Assembly (NCBI GenBank): GCA_947495165.1
Contig: CANLXM010000003.1
Location: forward strand, 372,001-436,000
Direction: 5' to 3'
Length of the DNA stretch: 64,000 nucleotides
Source: an uncultured Cellulomonadaceae bacterium
Lineage (GTDB): Bacteria > Actinomycetota > Actinomycetes > Actinomycetales > Cellulomonadaceae
In this document: piece after piece, positions 30,721-39,984 of the stretch
Layout of the letters: each line of letters opens with the position of its first letter
How positions within the stretch are numbered: the first letter of the stretch is position 1
Made by a program: the position numbers and the translations under genes
Notes under the pieces: generated by a model
The model's database searches: none
What the model was told of the DNA's origin: nothing
What the model saw: the letters and a program-made list of their open reading frames with translations, nothing else

Positions 30721-31806
30721 TCAGTCGCCCTCGGTCACCTCTGCCTCCACGGCCGCAATCGTCTTGATGAGGCTGTGCCAGGACGCCTCGAAGGACGCGG
30801 CGCCCTCGCGCTGCAGGTCCTCCGCGAGCGCGACGTGATCCACCCCGGCACCCGCGAGCTCGTCGAGCACAGCCTCGGCGTCGCCGCCGTCGGCGGCCAT
30901 GAGCTCGCCGAGCTGTCCGTGGTCGGCGAACGCGAGCAGCGTGGCCTCGGGCATCGTGCTCACCGTGAAGGGTGCCGCGAGCGCATTGATGTACAGGACG
31001 TCAGGGGCGTCGGGGTTCTTCGTCGACGTGCTGGCCCACAGCAGGCGCTGGGCGCGGGCACCGGCGTTCGCCAGCCGACCCCAGCGCGGTGACTCCAGCA
31101 GGTCGCGGTAGGCGCGGTAGGCCAGTGCCGCCTGCGCGATGCCGAGGCGGTCGCGGAGCTCGGTGGGCACCTTCTCGGCCACGGCGGTGTCCCAACGGCT
31201 GACGAACACCGAGGCGACCGACGCGACCACCGGGTTCAGCCCGGCCTGCACGCGGCGCTCGACGCCGCGCAGGTACGCCTCGGCGGCGGCGAGGTACTGC
31301 GCGGGCGAGAACAGGAGCGTCACGTTCACCGGGATGCCGGCGAAGATGCACTCCTCGATCGCGGGCAGCCCGGCGGGCGTCCCGGGGATCTTGATGAACA
31401 CGTTGGGCCGGTCCGCGGCGGCGTGCAGCGCGGTGGCCTGCGCGATGGTGCCCCCGGTGTCGTGCACCAGCAGGGGCGAGACCTCGAGCGAGACCCAGCC
31501 GTCGACGCCGTCCGTGCGCTCGAAGACCGGGGCGAACAGGTCGGCCGCGCGGCGCAGGTCCGCCAGCGCGAGCTCGAAGAACACCTCCTCGTCGGACGCC
31601 CCGGTCGCCTTGACCTCGGCGACCTGAGCGTCGTAGTCCGAACCGGCGCTGATGGCCTTCTCGAAGATCGTCGGGTTGGACGTCAGACCGGTGACCGCGA
31701 GCTCGTCGAGGTATCTGCTCAGGGTTCCGTCGTCCAGCATCCCTCGCGTGATGTTGTCGAGCCAGAGGCTCTGACCGGCGTCGTGCAGCTCCTGGGTAGG
31801 TTTCAT
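30721..31806 (-). CDS. tal: Transaldolase
   Basis: 361 aa. Non-oxidative pentose-phosphate enzyme transferring a dihydroxyacetone unit from sedoheptulose-7-phosphate to glyceraldehyde-3-phosphate. Hallmarks are the early Asp in LWLDNITRGML, GLTSNPTIFEKAI, NVFIKIPGTPAGLPAIEE with the Schiff-base Lys, and LLWASTSTKNP. Length is typical of actinobacterial transaldolase. It is not next to transketolase or zwf, the usual actinobacterial setting, so this may be a second, isolated copy. Its ATG overlaps the stop of the upstream DUF4349 gene. Confidence 0.95.
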   Translation of the reverse strand: MKPTQELHDAGQSLWLDNITRGMLDDGTLSRYLDELAVTGLTSNPTIFEKAISAGSDYDAQVAEVKATGASDEEVFFELALADLRRAADLFAPVFERTDGVDGWVSLEVSPLLVHDTGGTIAQATALHAAADRPNVFIKIPGTPAGLPAIEECIFAGIPVNVTLLFSPAQYLAAAEAYLRGVERRVQAGLNPVVASVASVFVSRWDTAVAEKVPTELRDRLGIAQAALAYRAYRDLLESPRWGRLANAGARAQRLLWASTSTKNPDAPDVLYINALAAPFTVSTMPEATLLAFADHGQLGELMAADGGDAEAVLDELAGAGVDHVALAEDLQREGAASFEASWHSLIKTIAAVEAEVTEGD

Positions 31807-32630
31807 GCCTCCAGTGTCGGACGCTTGCGCGATCGACGCGCGATCAGCACCGCCACGAGGACCGGCACCCCGAGCACGAGGAGCCAGGGGAGCGCCGCGC
31901 CGAGCCCGACGAGCAGCGCGCTGGCGAAAGCGACGAGCGCGTTCCACCCGCTGGTCAGCCCGCCGACGAACCCGCCCGCCTCAAACTGCGCGGTCTCCTC
32001 GGTCACCACGTCGATGACCAGGGTGGACATCGCGACCTGGTCGCTCAGGTAGTCCCGCTCCGAGCGCAGCGCCTCGAGGTCGCCCTGACGCTCGCTCAGC
32101 GCCTTCTCGGCCGCCAGCAGCGCCTCGCTCGAGTCCGCGTCCGCCATCAGTGCCACGAGCCGCTCGGTCGACGTCTCGAGCGCCGCGATGCGCGCGTCCA
32201 GGTCCTTGCCCTGGCGCGTGACGTCGTCGGACGTGAGGGAGAGGTTCGAGACCTCTCCGATCTCCTCCGCCGCGGTCAACGTCTCGGTGACCTTCGCCGC
32301 CGGGACCCGCACGGACAACCAGGCGGAGGCCTCCTGCTCGTCCGTGGCGCGCTGCTGCGAGCGGCCGTCGACCCGGCCGCCCGCCCGTTCCACGAGCGCG
32401 ACGACGTCGTCGGCTGCGGTCTCGGCGTCGTCCGCGACGAGGGTGAGGGAGCCGGTCGTGATGACCTCCCGCTCCGCGGTGGCCCCGGCGTCGTCGGCGG
32501 CCTCGGCGCCGTCGGACGCGTACGCGACGGCGGCACGATCGCCCCCGCTCGCGGAGTCGTTGCTGCCGGAGCAGCCCGTGAGGAGGAGCAGCCCTACGAG
32601 GACGAATGAGGTGATGCGCGCAGTGGTCAT
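31803..32630 (-). CDS. DUF4349-domain lipoprotein
   Basis: 275 aa. Lipobox LTGC (Cys about 20), then a DUF4349 domain: REVITTGSLTLVADD near 55, GRVDGRSQQRATDEQEASAW, a coiled coil (DLDARIAALETSTERLVALM ... LSERQGDLEALRSERDYL) and a C-terminal transmembrane helix followed by Arg/Lys residues. The anchored-at-both-ends topology is typical of the family, which has no proven function. Translationally coupled to transaldolase, though no functional link is evident. Confidence 0.88.
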   Translation of the reverse strand: MTTARITSFVLVGLLLLTGCSGSNDSASGGDRAAVAYASDGAEAADDAGATAEREVITTGSLTLVADDAETAADDVVALVERAGGRVDGRSQQRATDEQEASAWLSVRVPAAKVTETLTAAEEIGEVSNLSLTSDDVTRQGKDLDARIAALETSTERLVALMADADSSEALLAAEKALSERQGDLEALRSERDYLSDQVAMSTLVIDVVTEETAQFEAGGFVGGLTSGWNALVAFASALLVGLGAALPWLLVLGVPVLVAVLIARRSRKRPTLEA

Positions 32631-32791
32631 GTGCCGGACGCTAGCGCTGACCGGGGTCGGTTTGGGAGCTGATGCCCAACTGTGACCGGAATGACGCGGT
32701 GCCGTGTCCGGCGTCGGGCGCCTCGGCAGTAGCAGTCCGCATCGGGGCTGGTCATCGCGCGGTCGAGCGGTCGCGCTGGTTAGAGTGACGA

Positions 32792-33934
32792 ATGGCCATC
32801 AGCATCCGTTCGATTGAGACTGCGGTTCCTGACACCGAGCTCAAGCAGGGTGAGATCCGTGACCTCTTCGCTGCCCAGCCCGGACGCACCCGGCTCGCGC
32901 AGCGCCAGATCGCCGCCGTGTTCGACGCCGCCGCGATCGACACACGCCACACCGTCGTCGGCGAGCTCGACCAGCAGCCGCGCGAGGGGACACCGGTGTT
33001 CTACGACGCCACGGCCGGCGAGCTCCTGGCACCGTCGACGGGCGTACGGAACGACGTGTACGCCGAGCGCTCGCCCGCGCTCTTCCTGGCGGCCGCGCGC
33101 CGCGCCCTGGCCGCCGCCCCGGGGATCGAGGCGCCAGACGTCACGCACGTGATCACGGTCTCGTGCACCGGCTTCTTCGCGCCCGGCCCCGACTACGCGA
33201 TCGTCCGCGAGCTCGGCCTGGCGCCCTCGACGCAGCGCTACCACCTGGGATTCATGGGCTGCTACGCGGCCTTCCCCGCACTGCGGGCCGCCCGCGCGTT
33301 CTGCGCGAGCGACCCGGGGGCCGTCGTGCTGGTCGTGTGCATCGAGCTGTGCTCCATCCACCTGCACGCGAGCGACGACCCGGACACGATCGTGGCTTCC
33401 TCGGTGTTCGCCGACGGCGCCGCGGCCGCCGTGGTCACCGGACGCGAGACCCCCGGCGCAAACCAGCACCCCAGGCTCGACCTGGACGCCTTCGACAGCG
33501 CGCTCATCCCCACCGGGGAGGCCGACATGGCGTGGACGATCGGGGACCAGGGCTTCGACATGGTGCTCAGCCGGTACGTGCCGGGCATCATCGGTGAGCA
33601 CATCGTGGCGGGCTTGGCCCCGCTGCTGGCCTCCGACCCGGAGCTCGCGGGCCGGCCCGCGGCCGACGTCGACCTCTGGGCGGTGCACCCCGGCGGCCGC
33701 TCGATCCTCGACAAGGTGCAGCACGCCCTCGGCCTGAGCGACGGCCAGCTCGCGCCGTCCCGCGCGACGCTGCGCGAGGACGGCAACATGTCCAGCGCGA
33801 CCGTCCTGTTCGTGCTACGCCGGCTGCTGCACGGCGAGGGCGGGGGGCCGCCCGACGCGCGCGTGGGCGCGATGGCGTTCGGTCCCGGCCTCACCGTGGA
33901 GTCCGCGCTGCTCACCCGGCGCGCGCCCCGATGA
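32792..33934 (+). CDS. Type III polyketide synthase
   Basis: 380 aa chalcone/stilbene-synthase-fold homodimeric enzyme that condenses malonyl-CoA units on an acyl-CoA starter. The catalytic triad is visible: Cys125 in VSCTGFF, His299 in HPGGRSIL and Asn332 in NMSSATVL. Bacterial members such as SrsA and the alkylresorcinol/alkylpyrone synthases use long-chain starters, and the small residues around the active site are compatible. TAGAGT ends 5 nt before the ATG, so the transcript is probably leaderless. It heads an operon with a methyltransferase and a flavin monooxygenase. Product is inferred to be a phenolic lipid or quinone. Confidence 0.93.
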   Translation: MAISIRSIETAVPDTELKQGEIRDLFAAQPGRTRLAQRQIAAVFDAAAIDTRHTVVGELDQQPREGTPVFYDATAGELLAPSTGVRNDVYAERSPALFLAAARRALAAAPGIEAPDVTHVITVSCTGFFAPGPDYAIVRELGLAPSTQRYHLGFMGCYAAFPALRAARAFCASDPGAVVLVVCIELCSIHLHASDDPDTIVASSVFADGAAAAVVTGRETPGANQHPRLDLDAFDSALIPTGEADMAWTIGDQGFDMVLSRYVPGIIGEHIVAGLAPLLASDPELAGRPAADVDLWAVHPGGRSILDKVQHALGLSDGQLAPSRATLREDGNMSSATVLFVLRRLLHGEGGGPPDARVGAMAFGPGLTVESALLTRRAPR

Positions 33935-34695
33935 CCCCACGGTCGTCCGCGTCGACCGTCCGGCTGCAGCACCGCGAGGTCGAGGCGCGCGAGCTCATGG
34001 ACGACCCCGACTGCGACCTGCAGGCGCTCACGCGCACCTACCGCCACTTCCGCGTGATCAACGCCCTCGTGGCCGGGTGGCGCCGGGTCTATGTGCAGCG
34101 GCTGCGCCCGCTGCTGTCCGCGTCGCGCGAGACGACCCTGCTCGACGTCGGCTGCGGCGGCGGGGACGTCGCGATCGCGCTCGCGCGGTGGGCGCGCCGC
34201 GACGGGCTGCGCCTGACCGTGACGGGGATCGATCCCGACGAGCGAGCCTTCGCGTTCTGCTCCGCCCGCGTGCCGCAACCGGGCGTGACCTTCGAGCAGA
34301 CCACCAGCGCGGCGCTGGTCGCCGCGGGTCGGACGTTCGACGTCGTCGTCTCCAACCATCTGCTTCACCACCTCGACGACGACGCCCGCGGCGCCCTCCT
34401 GGCCGACTGCGAGCGCCTGGCGCGCCGCGTCGTCGTGCACAACGACATCGCGCGCAGCCCGGTCGCGTACGCGGCCTACTTCGTGGCCACCCTGCCGTTC
34501 GTGCGTGGGGGCCGCCCGCACGCCTCCTTCATCCACGACGACGGGCTGCTCTCGATCCGGCGCAGCTTCCGCCCGGCCGAGCTCGCGGCCCTCGTCGCGC
34601 CCGACTGGCGGGTGCGTGCGCAGTTCCCGTACCGCGTGCTGCTGGTGCACAGGGCCGGCGCTGGTGGCCCTGCGGGTGGAGGCGCGCGTGCGTGA
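33931..34695 (+). CDS. SAM-dependent methyltransferase of the polyketide locus
   Basis: 254 aa class I methyltransferase. SAM motif I LLDVGCGGGDVAIALA is near 70, an acidic residue ends motif II (VTGIDPDE), and VVVSNHLLHHLDDD resembles motif IV. The N-terminal helix (EARELMDDPDCDLQALTRTY) is characteristic of methyltransferases that accompany type III PKS genes. It probably O- or C-methylates the PKS product. Its ATG overlaps the PKS stop, and its end overlaps the monooxygenase start by 8 nt. Confidence 0.88.
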   Translation: MTPRSSASTVRLQHREVEARELMDDPDCDLQALTRTYRHFRVINALVAGWRRVYVQRLRPLLSASRETTLLDVGCGGGDVAIALARWARRDGLRLTVTGIDPDERAFAFCSARVPQPGVTFEQTTSAALVAAGRTFDVVVSNHLLHHLDDDARGALLADCERLARRVVVHNDIARSPVAYAAYFVATLPFVRGGRPHASFIHDDGLLSIRRSFRPAELAALVAPDWRVRAQFPYRVLLVHRAGAGGPAGGGARA

Positions 34696-35830
34696 CGTGC
34701 TGATCGTCGGCGGCGGGCCTGTGGGCCTGCTCCTGGCGACGCTTCTCGCCCAGGAGGGCCTCGACGTCGTGCTCTGGGAGCGTCGCGCGGCCCCGGTCGC
34801 GCACTCGCGCGCGATCGGGATCCACGCCCCCGCGCTGGACGCGCTCGACGCCGCCGGCGTGGGTGCCGCGGTCGCCGCGGAGGCCGTGCAGGTGCGGCGC
34901 GGGCTGGCCGTCAGCCGGGGAGGCCTGCTCGGCGAGGTCCCGTTCGCGCACGTGCACCCGCGCCACCCGTACGTCGCCACCCTGCCCCAGGTGCGCACCG
35001 AGGCGCTGCTCGCCGCGCGCCTCGACCAGCTGGCCCCTGGCGTCGTCGAGCGCGGCGTGGAGCTCGAGGCGCTCGCCGACGTCGGCGGGGCAGTCCGCGC
35101 CGTCGGGCAGCGGGCGGGAGGCGGTGCGATCATCGAGAGCCCGCGGTTCGTCGTCGGCGCGGACGGCGCCCGCAGCGCGGTGCGTCGCCTGCTCGACGTC
35201 GGCGTCGTCGGTCGCGACTACCGCGACACCTATGTCATGGGCGACTTCGCGGACACCACCGGCAGCGGGAGCGACGCCGTCGTCTACCTGGCTCCGGACG
35301 GCGTGGTCGAGTCGTTCCCCCTGCCGGCCTCCCAGCGGCGCGTCGTGGTGCGCACGAGCGGGATGGTGCAGGGGCCGAGCGCCGCGCACCTCGCCGAGGT
35401 CGTCGCCCACCGCACCGGGCTCGAGCTCGACCCCGCCACGAGCACCATGACCAGCGCCTTCGCCGTCCGGCGTCGCCTCGCGACCGAAATGGTCCGGGGA
35501 CGTTGTGTGCTGGTCGGGGACGCGGCGCACGAGATCAGCCCGATCGGGGGCCAGGGCATGAACCTCGGGTGGCTGGACGTCGCCGCGCTCGCGCCGCTGC
35601 TCGTCGCTGGGTGTTCCGGGCGCGGTCCGGACGAAGCAGGCCTTGCCCGGTTCGAACGGAACCGCATGTCCAGCGCACGCCGCGCCGCGACCCAGGCCGA
35701 GGTCAACATGTCCCTCGGGCGTCCGGCCACGGGGGCGCATCTCGCGGTGCGCGACGCTGCGTTGCGAGCCGCCCTGTGCAGCCCGCTCCGGCGCCAGCTG
35801 GCTTCTGTCTATGCGATGCGGGGGCTGTAG
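34688..35830 (+). CDS. FAD-dependent aromatic-ring monooxygenase of the polyketide locus
   Basis: 380 aa group A flavoprotein hydroxylase (PHBH/UbiH-like). FAD motif VLIVGGGPVGLLLATLLAQE, the DG motif FVVGADGARSAVRRL and the second FAD motif CVLVGDAAHEISPIGGQGMN are present. In the locus it likely hydroxylates the resorcinol or pyrone ring on the way to a quinone, as SrsC does in Streptomyces. GTG at 34688 begins just before the FAD motif; GTG at 34676 is an alternative. Confidence 0.88.
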   Translation: MRDVLIVGGGPVGLLLATLLAQEGLDVVLWERRAAPVAHSRAIGIHAPALDALDAAGVGAAVAAEAVQVRRGLAVSRGGLLGEVPFAHVHPRHPYVATLPQVRTEALLAARLDQLAPGVVERGVELEALADVGGAVRAVGQRAGGGAIIESPRFVVGADGARSAVRRLLDVGVVGRDYRDTYVMGDFADTTGSGSDAVVYLAPDGVVESFPLPASQRRVVVRTSGMVQGPSAAHLAEVVAHRTGLELDPATSTMTSAFAVRRRLATEMVRGRCVLVGDAAHEISPIGGQGMNLGWLDVAALAPLLVAGCSGRGPDEAGLARFERNRMSSARRAATQAEVNMSLGRPATGAHLAVRDAALRAALCSPLRRQLASVYAMRGL

Positions 35831-35837
35831 CGCGCGC

Positions 35838-36734
35838 TCAACCCGCCACGAGCTGCGTCCCCGAGAGCGCGAGCTGGGCCGCGATCAGCAGGGACGCGAC
35901 GATCACCAGCTGGAACAGCAGCCGCCCGGGCGGCCGGGAGAGCACGAGAACCACGCCGGTGGTCGCGATCGCGACCGAGGCCACGAGCCCGACGACGGCG
36001 AGCACCGACACCCCGCCGCCACCGGTGAGGACCGGACCGACCAGCAGCAGCACGGCCGCGAGCGCGAGCGCACCGAACGCCACGACACCGGAGCGGACGC
36101 GACCCAGACGGTGCGGCAGGCCGGCGATGCCGGTGCGGGCGTCGTCGTCGAGGTCGGGCAGCACGTTGGTGAAGTGGATCGAGATGCCGAAGATCGCGCC
36201 GACCGCGAGCGCCCACCACGCCGGCCACTGCGGCGTCGGGAGCGCGAGCGTGACGACGGCGGGCAGCAGGCCGAAGCTGAGGACGAACGGCAGGACGGAG
36301 GCCGGGGTCCGTTTGAGGGCCGCGTTGTAGAGCCACCCTGACGCCACGAAGACCACGTGGGCGATCCCGGCCTCGACCCCCAGCGCCAGGGAGGCCACGA
36401 CCGTGAGCGCCGCCGTGGCGACCGCGGCGCCGCGGACGAGCGAGAGCGACACCAGGCCTTGCGCGACGGGCTTGTCGGTGCGCCCCACGGCGGCGTCGCG
36501 CTCGGCGTCGATCCAGTCGTTCGACAGCCCGATCGACAGCTGGCCGACGAGGACCGCGAGCGCCACCAGGCCGACGGTCGTGCCCGGCAGGCCGACACCG
36601 ACACCGAGCACGGCGGCGAGCGTCGTGACGGCCGCGCACGGGCCGGGGTGCGTGGACAGGGCGAGCAGCCGGGCGCGCTGAGCGAGGCCGGCGTGCGGGT
36701 GGTCCGTGGCGCCGGGCTTTGTGCTCAGGTCCAT
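35838..36734 (-). CDS. UbiA-family prenyltransferase
   Basis: 298 aa with about nine membrane helices. Both Mg-diphosphate motifs are present: NDWIDAERD near 93 and DLDDDARTG near 199. These enzymes attach isoprenoid chains to aromatic acceptors at the membrane. It is convergent with the type III PKS operon and next to it, so its acceptor may be the polyketide; the link is positional. TAACGT lies 7 nt before the ATG, indicating its own leaderless transcript. A menaquinone (MenA) role is possible but the position argues for secondary metabolism. Confidence 0.87.
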   Translation of the reverse strand: MDLSTKPGATDHPHAGLAQRARLLALSTHPGPCAAVTTLAAVLGVGVGLPGTTVGLVALAVLVGQLSIGLSNDWIDAERDAAVGRTDKPVAQGLVSLSLVRGAAVATAALTVVASLALGVEAGIAHVVFVASGWLYNAALKRTPASVLPFVLSFGLLPAVVTLALPTPQWPAWWALAVGAIFGISIHFTNVLPDLDDDARTGIAGLPHRLGRVRSGVVAFGALALAAVLLLVGPVLTGGGGVSVLAVVGLVASVAIATTGVVLVLSRPPGRLLFQLVIVASLLIAAQLALSGTQLVAG

Positions 36735-36784
36735 CCGCTGACGTTAGCGCGCCGGCCGACCTGGCTCACGTCGAGCGGGTGCGT

Positions 36785-37381
36785 TCAGGGCCGGTACACC
36801 CAGTGCCAGGGCTCGCGCGGCGTGTCCTCGACGAATCCGTAGCGCTCGCCGTTGGCGCGCATCCACGCCTGGGCCTTCGCGTCGAGGTCGAGGTCGACGG
36901 CGATGCCCCAGCCGTGCGGGCTCGTGCCCGGCTCCGCGGCCAGACCGCCCTGGGAGTACAGGCCCTTGCGTCGCGCGACGTCGACCTGCGCATCGAACGA
37001 CCGGTAGGAGTCCGTGATGCCGATCGTCACGCCGTCGGCGTCCGCGTCGGCGAGGAGCTGTTCGAGCGCACCGCCCGCCGGTGCCCACAGGCGGTGCCCC
37101 GTGCCGGCGACCGGGGTGAGCTCGGCGACGGGGACCCGCCCGTTGCCGTAGCGCGCGAGGTCAGCGGGGACGCCGTCGCTCGTCCAGCTCGCGGCGTCGG
37201 GCCCGGCGGCGGCAGCCGCGGGGGAGTAGCTCTCGACGGCGCGCGCGAGCGCCCCATCAAAGCTGGGGCCGTTGGCATTGGAGGTCGCGGTCGGGAGAGC
37301 AGCGGGGCGCGGGGGCGCGAACGCGTGGATCGTCGCCTGGATCTCGGACATGCGCTGGTTGATCGCCATGATGGCGTCCAC
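36785..37381 (-). CDS. M15-family D-Ala-D-Ala carboxypeptidase-like peptidase without signal peptide
   Basis: 198 aa. C-terminal VanY/M15 domain (about 95-198) with the zinc set SPHGWGIAVDLD (His and Asp) and EPWHWVY (second His), and the substrate-binding SYRSFDAQ. The N-terminal about 90 residues are Ala/Pro-rich after a short helix (AINQRMSEIQATIHAF). No signal peptide or membrane helix is seen, odd for a peptidoglycan enzyme; similar helices occur on hydrolases delivered by flagellar or phage machinery. The start is GTG with AGGGAGG four bases upstream. Confidence 0.8.
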   Translation of the reverse strand: MDAIMAINQRMSEIQATIHAFAPPRPAALPTATSNANGPSFDGALARAVESYSPAAAAAGPDAASWTSDGVPADLARYGNGRVPVAELTPVAGTGHRLWAPAGGALEQLLADADADGVTIGITDSYRSFDAQVDVARRKGLYSQGGLAAEPGTSPHGWGIAVDLDLDAKAQAWMRANGERYGFVEDTPREPWHWVYRP

Positions 37382-37454
37382 GGGGCCTCCCTTCCGTCGG
37401 CTGACCCGTCCTATCGGCCGGCCGCCGTGAGGCATGAGGAGGGCGACGTCGAGG

Positions 37455-38774
37455 TCACGTCGCCTCGAGCGCGAGCACCGCCCATCCGTGCGGCGGCAGG
37501 CCCACCTGCCACCGGTCAGCCTCGACCCAGCCGTCACCGGCCAGGGTGGTCGACGTCGCAGGCAGCGGCGCCGTCGTCGGCTCGTCTGCGGTGCTCAGGG
37601 CGACGACGAGGGCCTGTCCGCCGTCGCGCTGGGACGACCGGTAGACGAGGAGCGTGTTGGTCACGCTGAGCACCTCGGTCCGCGCGGTGCGCAACCACGG
37701 GTGGCGGCGACGCAGCCCGACGAGCTCCTGGTGCCGGCGGAAGATGGCCGACGCGTCGGGTTCGAGCGCCGCCGGGTCGGCCGGGAAGGCGGGACGGATC
37801 GCGTCGTCGCCCCCCGCACGGTCCTCCTTGACACCCTCGAACCCGAGCTCGTCGCCCGCGTAGATGCACGGCGTCCCCGCGACCGTGAGCAGGACGGCCA
37901 GCGCGTGCGCCAGGTGGCGCGGGTCCTCGAGCTTGCTGGCGATGCGGGTGACGTCGTGGTTGCCGAGGAACGTCAGCGGGACGAACGCCTCGCTGAACGC
38001 GGCGTGCCTGCCGAGGGCGTGCGCGAGCTCGTGCGCGTTCGCGTCGTTGAGCGAGCTCCACACGGCCTTCCACAGCTCGTACTGGGTCACGGCGTCCATG
38101 CCGGACTCGCGCACGATCCCGGCGTAGTCGCCGTGGATCACCTCGCCGACGACGTAGACGTCCGGGCGGGCGGCGCGCACGCGCTCGAGGACGGGCGCCC
38201 AGAACGACGGGGGAACCGCGTAGGCGGCGTCGAGCCGCCAGCCGTCAGCGCCGCGCTCGAGCCAGTACTCCATGACGGACGCGACGTGGTCCGCGACCGC
38301 CGGGTTGTCGTGGTTGAGCGCGACGAGCGCCGAGTGCCCCTCGAAGTCGTCGTGCTCGGGCGGGCCGCCGTCGTCGGGCCAGCGCAGGCGGAACCAGCCG
38401 GCGGCGGGGGAGCCGGGGCCGTCCTCGCGCGCCGTCGCGAACCGCTCGAACCCCTGCCCGACGTGGTTGAACACCCCGTCCAGCACGACGCGCAGCCCGC
38501 GGGCGTGCGCCGCCGCGAAGAGCACGACCAGGTCGTCCTCGTCGCCCAGGCGCGGGTCGACGCGAAAGTAGTCGACCGTGTCGTACCCGTGGGTCGACGA
38601 CGCGAACACGGGACCGAGCAGGATCCCAGACGCGCCGAGCGCGATCGCGTGGTCCAGCCATGGCTCGAGGCTGCTCAGCCGGTGGTGCACCCCGTCGTCC
38701 GTCGCCTGGGGCTCCGCTCCGAGGAAACCGAGCGGGTAGACGTGCCACAGCAGCGCATGATCGATCCACGTCAC
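37455..38774 (-). CDS. GH13 alpha-amylase-family glycosidase
   Basis: 439 aa intracellular enzyme (no signal peptide). The barrel carries VVLDGVFNHVG (region I), GWRLDAAYA with the nucleophile Asp (II), VVGEVIHG with the acid Glu (III) and FLGNHDVTRI with the third Asp (IV). Length suits a cyclomaltodextrinase or maltogenic-type hydrolase without extra binding domains. The C-terminal beta domain (about 365-439) is present. The start is GTG with a GAGGAGAG site; TAGGGT near 38815 is a likely -10. Substrate is presumably maltooligosaccharide. Confidence 0.9.
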   Translation of the reverse strand: MTWIDHALLWHVYPLGFLGAEPQATDDGVHHRLSSLEPWLDHAIALGASGILLGPVFASSTHGYDTVDYFRVDPRLGDEDDLVVLFAAAHARGLRVVLDGVFNHVGQGFERFATAREDGPGSPAAGWFRLRWPDDGGPPEHDDFEGHSALVALNHDNPAVADHVASVMEYWLERGADGWRLDAAYAVPPSFWAPVLERVRAARPDVYVVGEVIHGDYAGIVRESGMDAVTQYELWKAVWSSLNDANAHELAHALGRHAAFSEAFVPLTFLGNHDVTRIASKLEDPRHLAHALAVLLTVAGTPCIYAGDELGFEGVKEDRAGGDDAIRPAFPADPAALEPDASAIFRRHQELVGLRRRHPWLRTARTEVLSVTNTLLVYRSSQRDGGQALVVALSTADEPTTAPLPATSTTLAGDGWVEADRWQVGLPPHGWAVLALEAT

Positions 38775-38875
38775 GAAGGACGCCTCTCTCCTCGGGTCAC
38801 CTGGCGCGTCTGACCCTATCGACGCGGACGCCGGGGAGCCTGTCGGACCGGGCCGGCCAGGCGTACGCTCGAGGG

Positions 38876-39829
38876 GTGAGCGACGACGCTGCTATCGCGA
38901 ACCGTCCCCTCCGCACCGCGGAGTTCGACGCGTTCGGCCCGTGGATCGACGAGGTCCACGCGCTCGACGACGTCCCGCCGCTGTTCCGCTCGCATCCGCT
39001 CGACCTCGCCGCGGCGACCCTCGCGCTCAAGGTCCCGCGCAACATCCCGCGCCGCGACGCGACGCCGGACATGAACCTCTACGACCACCTCGTGGTCGTC
39101 GCGGCGGGCGGGCTCACGGTCCTCAGCCGTACCGCGGACGACGCCGGGCGGGAGGGGTACGCCGCGCGGACCGTGCCGTTCGCGGACATCGCCGCGCTGC
39201 GGGACGTCGTGTCGCTGCTCGACGGGTGCCTCACGGTGGTGACCCGCGACGGGGACCCCGTCGTCGTCTCCTACAACGGGTCGGCGCGCGCCGCCGTCAC
39301 GCGCCTCGTGGAGACCCTGCGCTCGGCCACGACCCGTGACGCGCCGAGTGCCGCCGGCCGCGCGTTGCTCGCCGGCGCCCCGTCCGGTGGCGACCCGTCG
39401 ATGAGCGAGCGCGAGGTCGGCCTCGTCAACGACTTCCACGAGATCGTGCGACGCGACCCGCAGCTGCGGGCGTGGGCGTGGCACGAGCGCCAGGGTGTCC
39501 GGCTGCGTCCCGAGGCGAGCAGCGTCGTCTCCCGCCTCGCGCACCTGGTCTCGCCGATGACCCTGCAGGGCGCGGTGGTGGCTGGCAGCGAGTCGGCGCT
39601 CGAGGTCGTGAGCCGGCGGGACTGGCTGCGGCGAGGTCGCGGGCCGGAGCACTCGTCGGGACGCCTCGTGATCCCGTGGAGCAGGATCGACGCGGTGGTC
39701 GTGCGACCCCACCCGCGCTACGCGGCGGCAACGTCGGTGGCGCTGCGGCTCGGGTCCACGCACGCCGAGGTCGTCGTGCCCACCGGCTCGGACGCGCAGG
39801 CGTTCTTCGCCGCCGCGGCGCAGGACTAG
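38876..39829 (+). CDS. Conserved hypothetical protein, possible PH-like domains
   Basis: 317 aa, soluble, no signal peptide. VPRNIPRRDATPDMNLYDHL and a later STRGRLVIPWSRIDAV-like segment (SSGRLVIPWSRIDAVVVRPH) suggest beta-rich domains of the bacterial PH type, but this is not firm. No catalytic motif is seen. TACGCT ends 7-8 nt before the GTG, so it is likely leaderless. It is divergent from the GH13 gene and not obviously linked to the ABC operon that follows after about 155 nt. Confidence 0.65.
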   Translation: MSDDAAIANRPLRTAEFDAFGPWIDEVHALDDVPPLFRSHPLDLAAATLALKVPRNIPRRDATPDMNLYDHLVVVAAGGLTVLSRTADDAGREGYAARTVPFADIAALRDVVSLLDGCLTVVTRDGDPVVVSYNGSARAAVTRLVETLRSATTRDAPSAAGRALLAGAPSGGDPSMSEREVGLVNDFHEIVRRDPQLRAWAWHERQGVRLRPEASSVVSRLAHLVSPMTLQGAVVAGSESALEVVSRRDWLRRGRGPEHSSGRLVIPWSRIDAVVVRPHPRYAAATSVALRLGSTHAEVVVPTGSDAQAFFAAAAQD

Positions 39830-39984
39830 GTCCACCCCAGGCACCACCGGGTCATCCGCAAGGATGAGCCTGTGCGTCGCAGGATCTCGCCCGTGCGGGG
39901 GTGCCTGGACCCTGTGCGCCCTCCGTAGCGTCGTCGACAGGCCGGACTCCAGCAGAGAGCCCGGCTCGCGACGACGGGAGAGAC

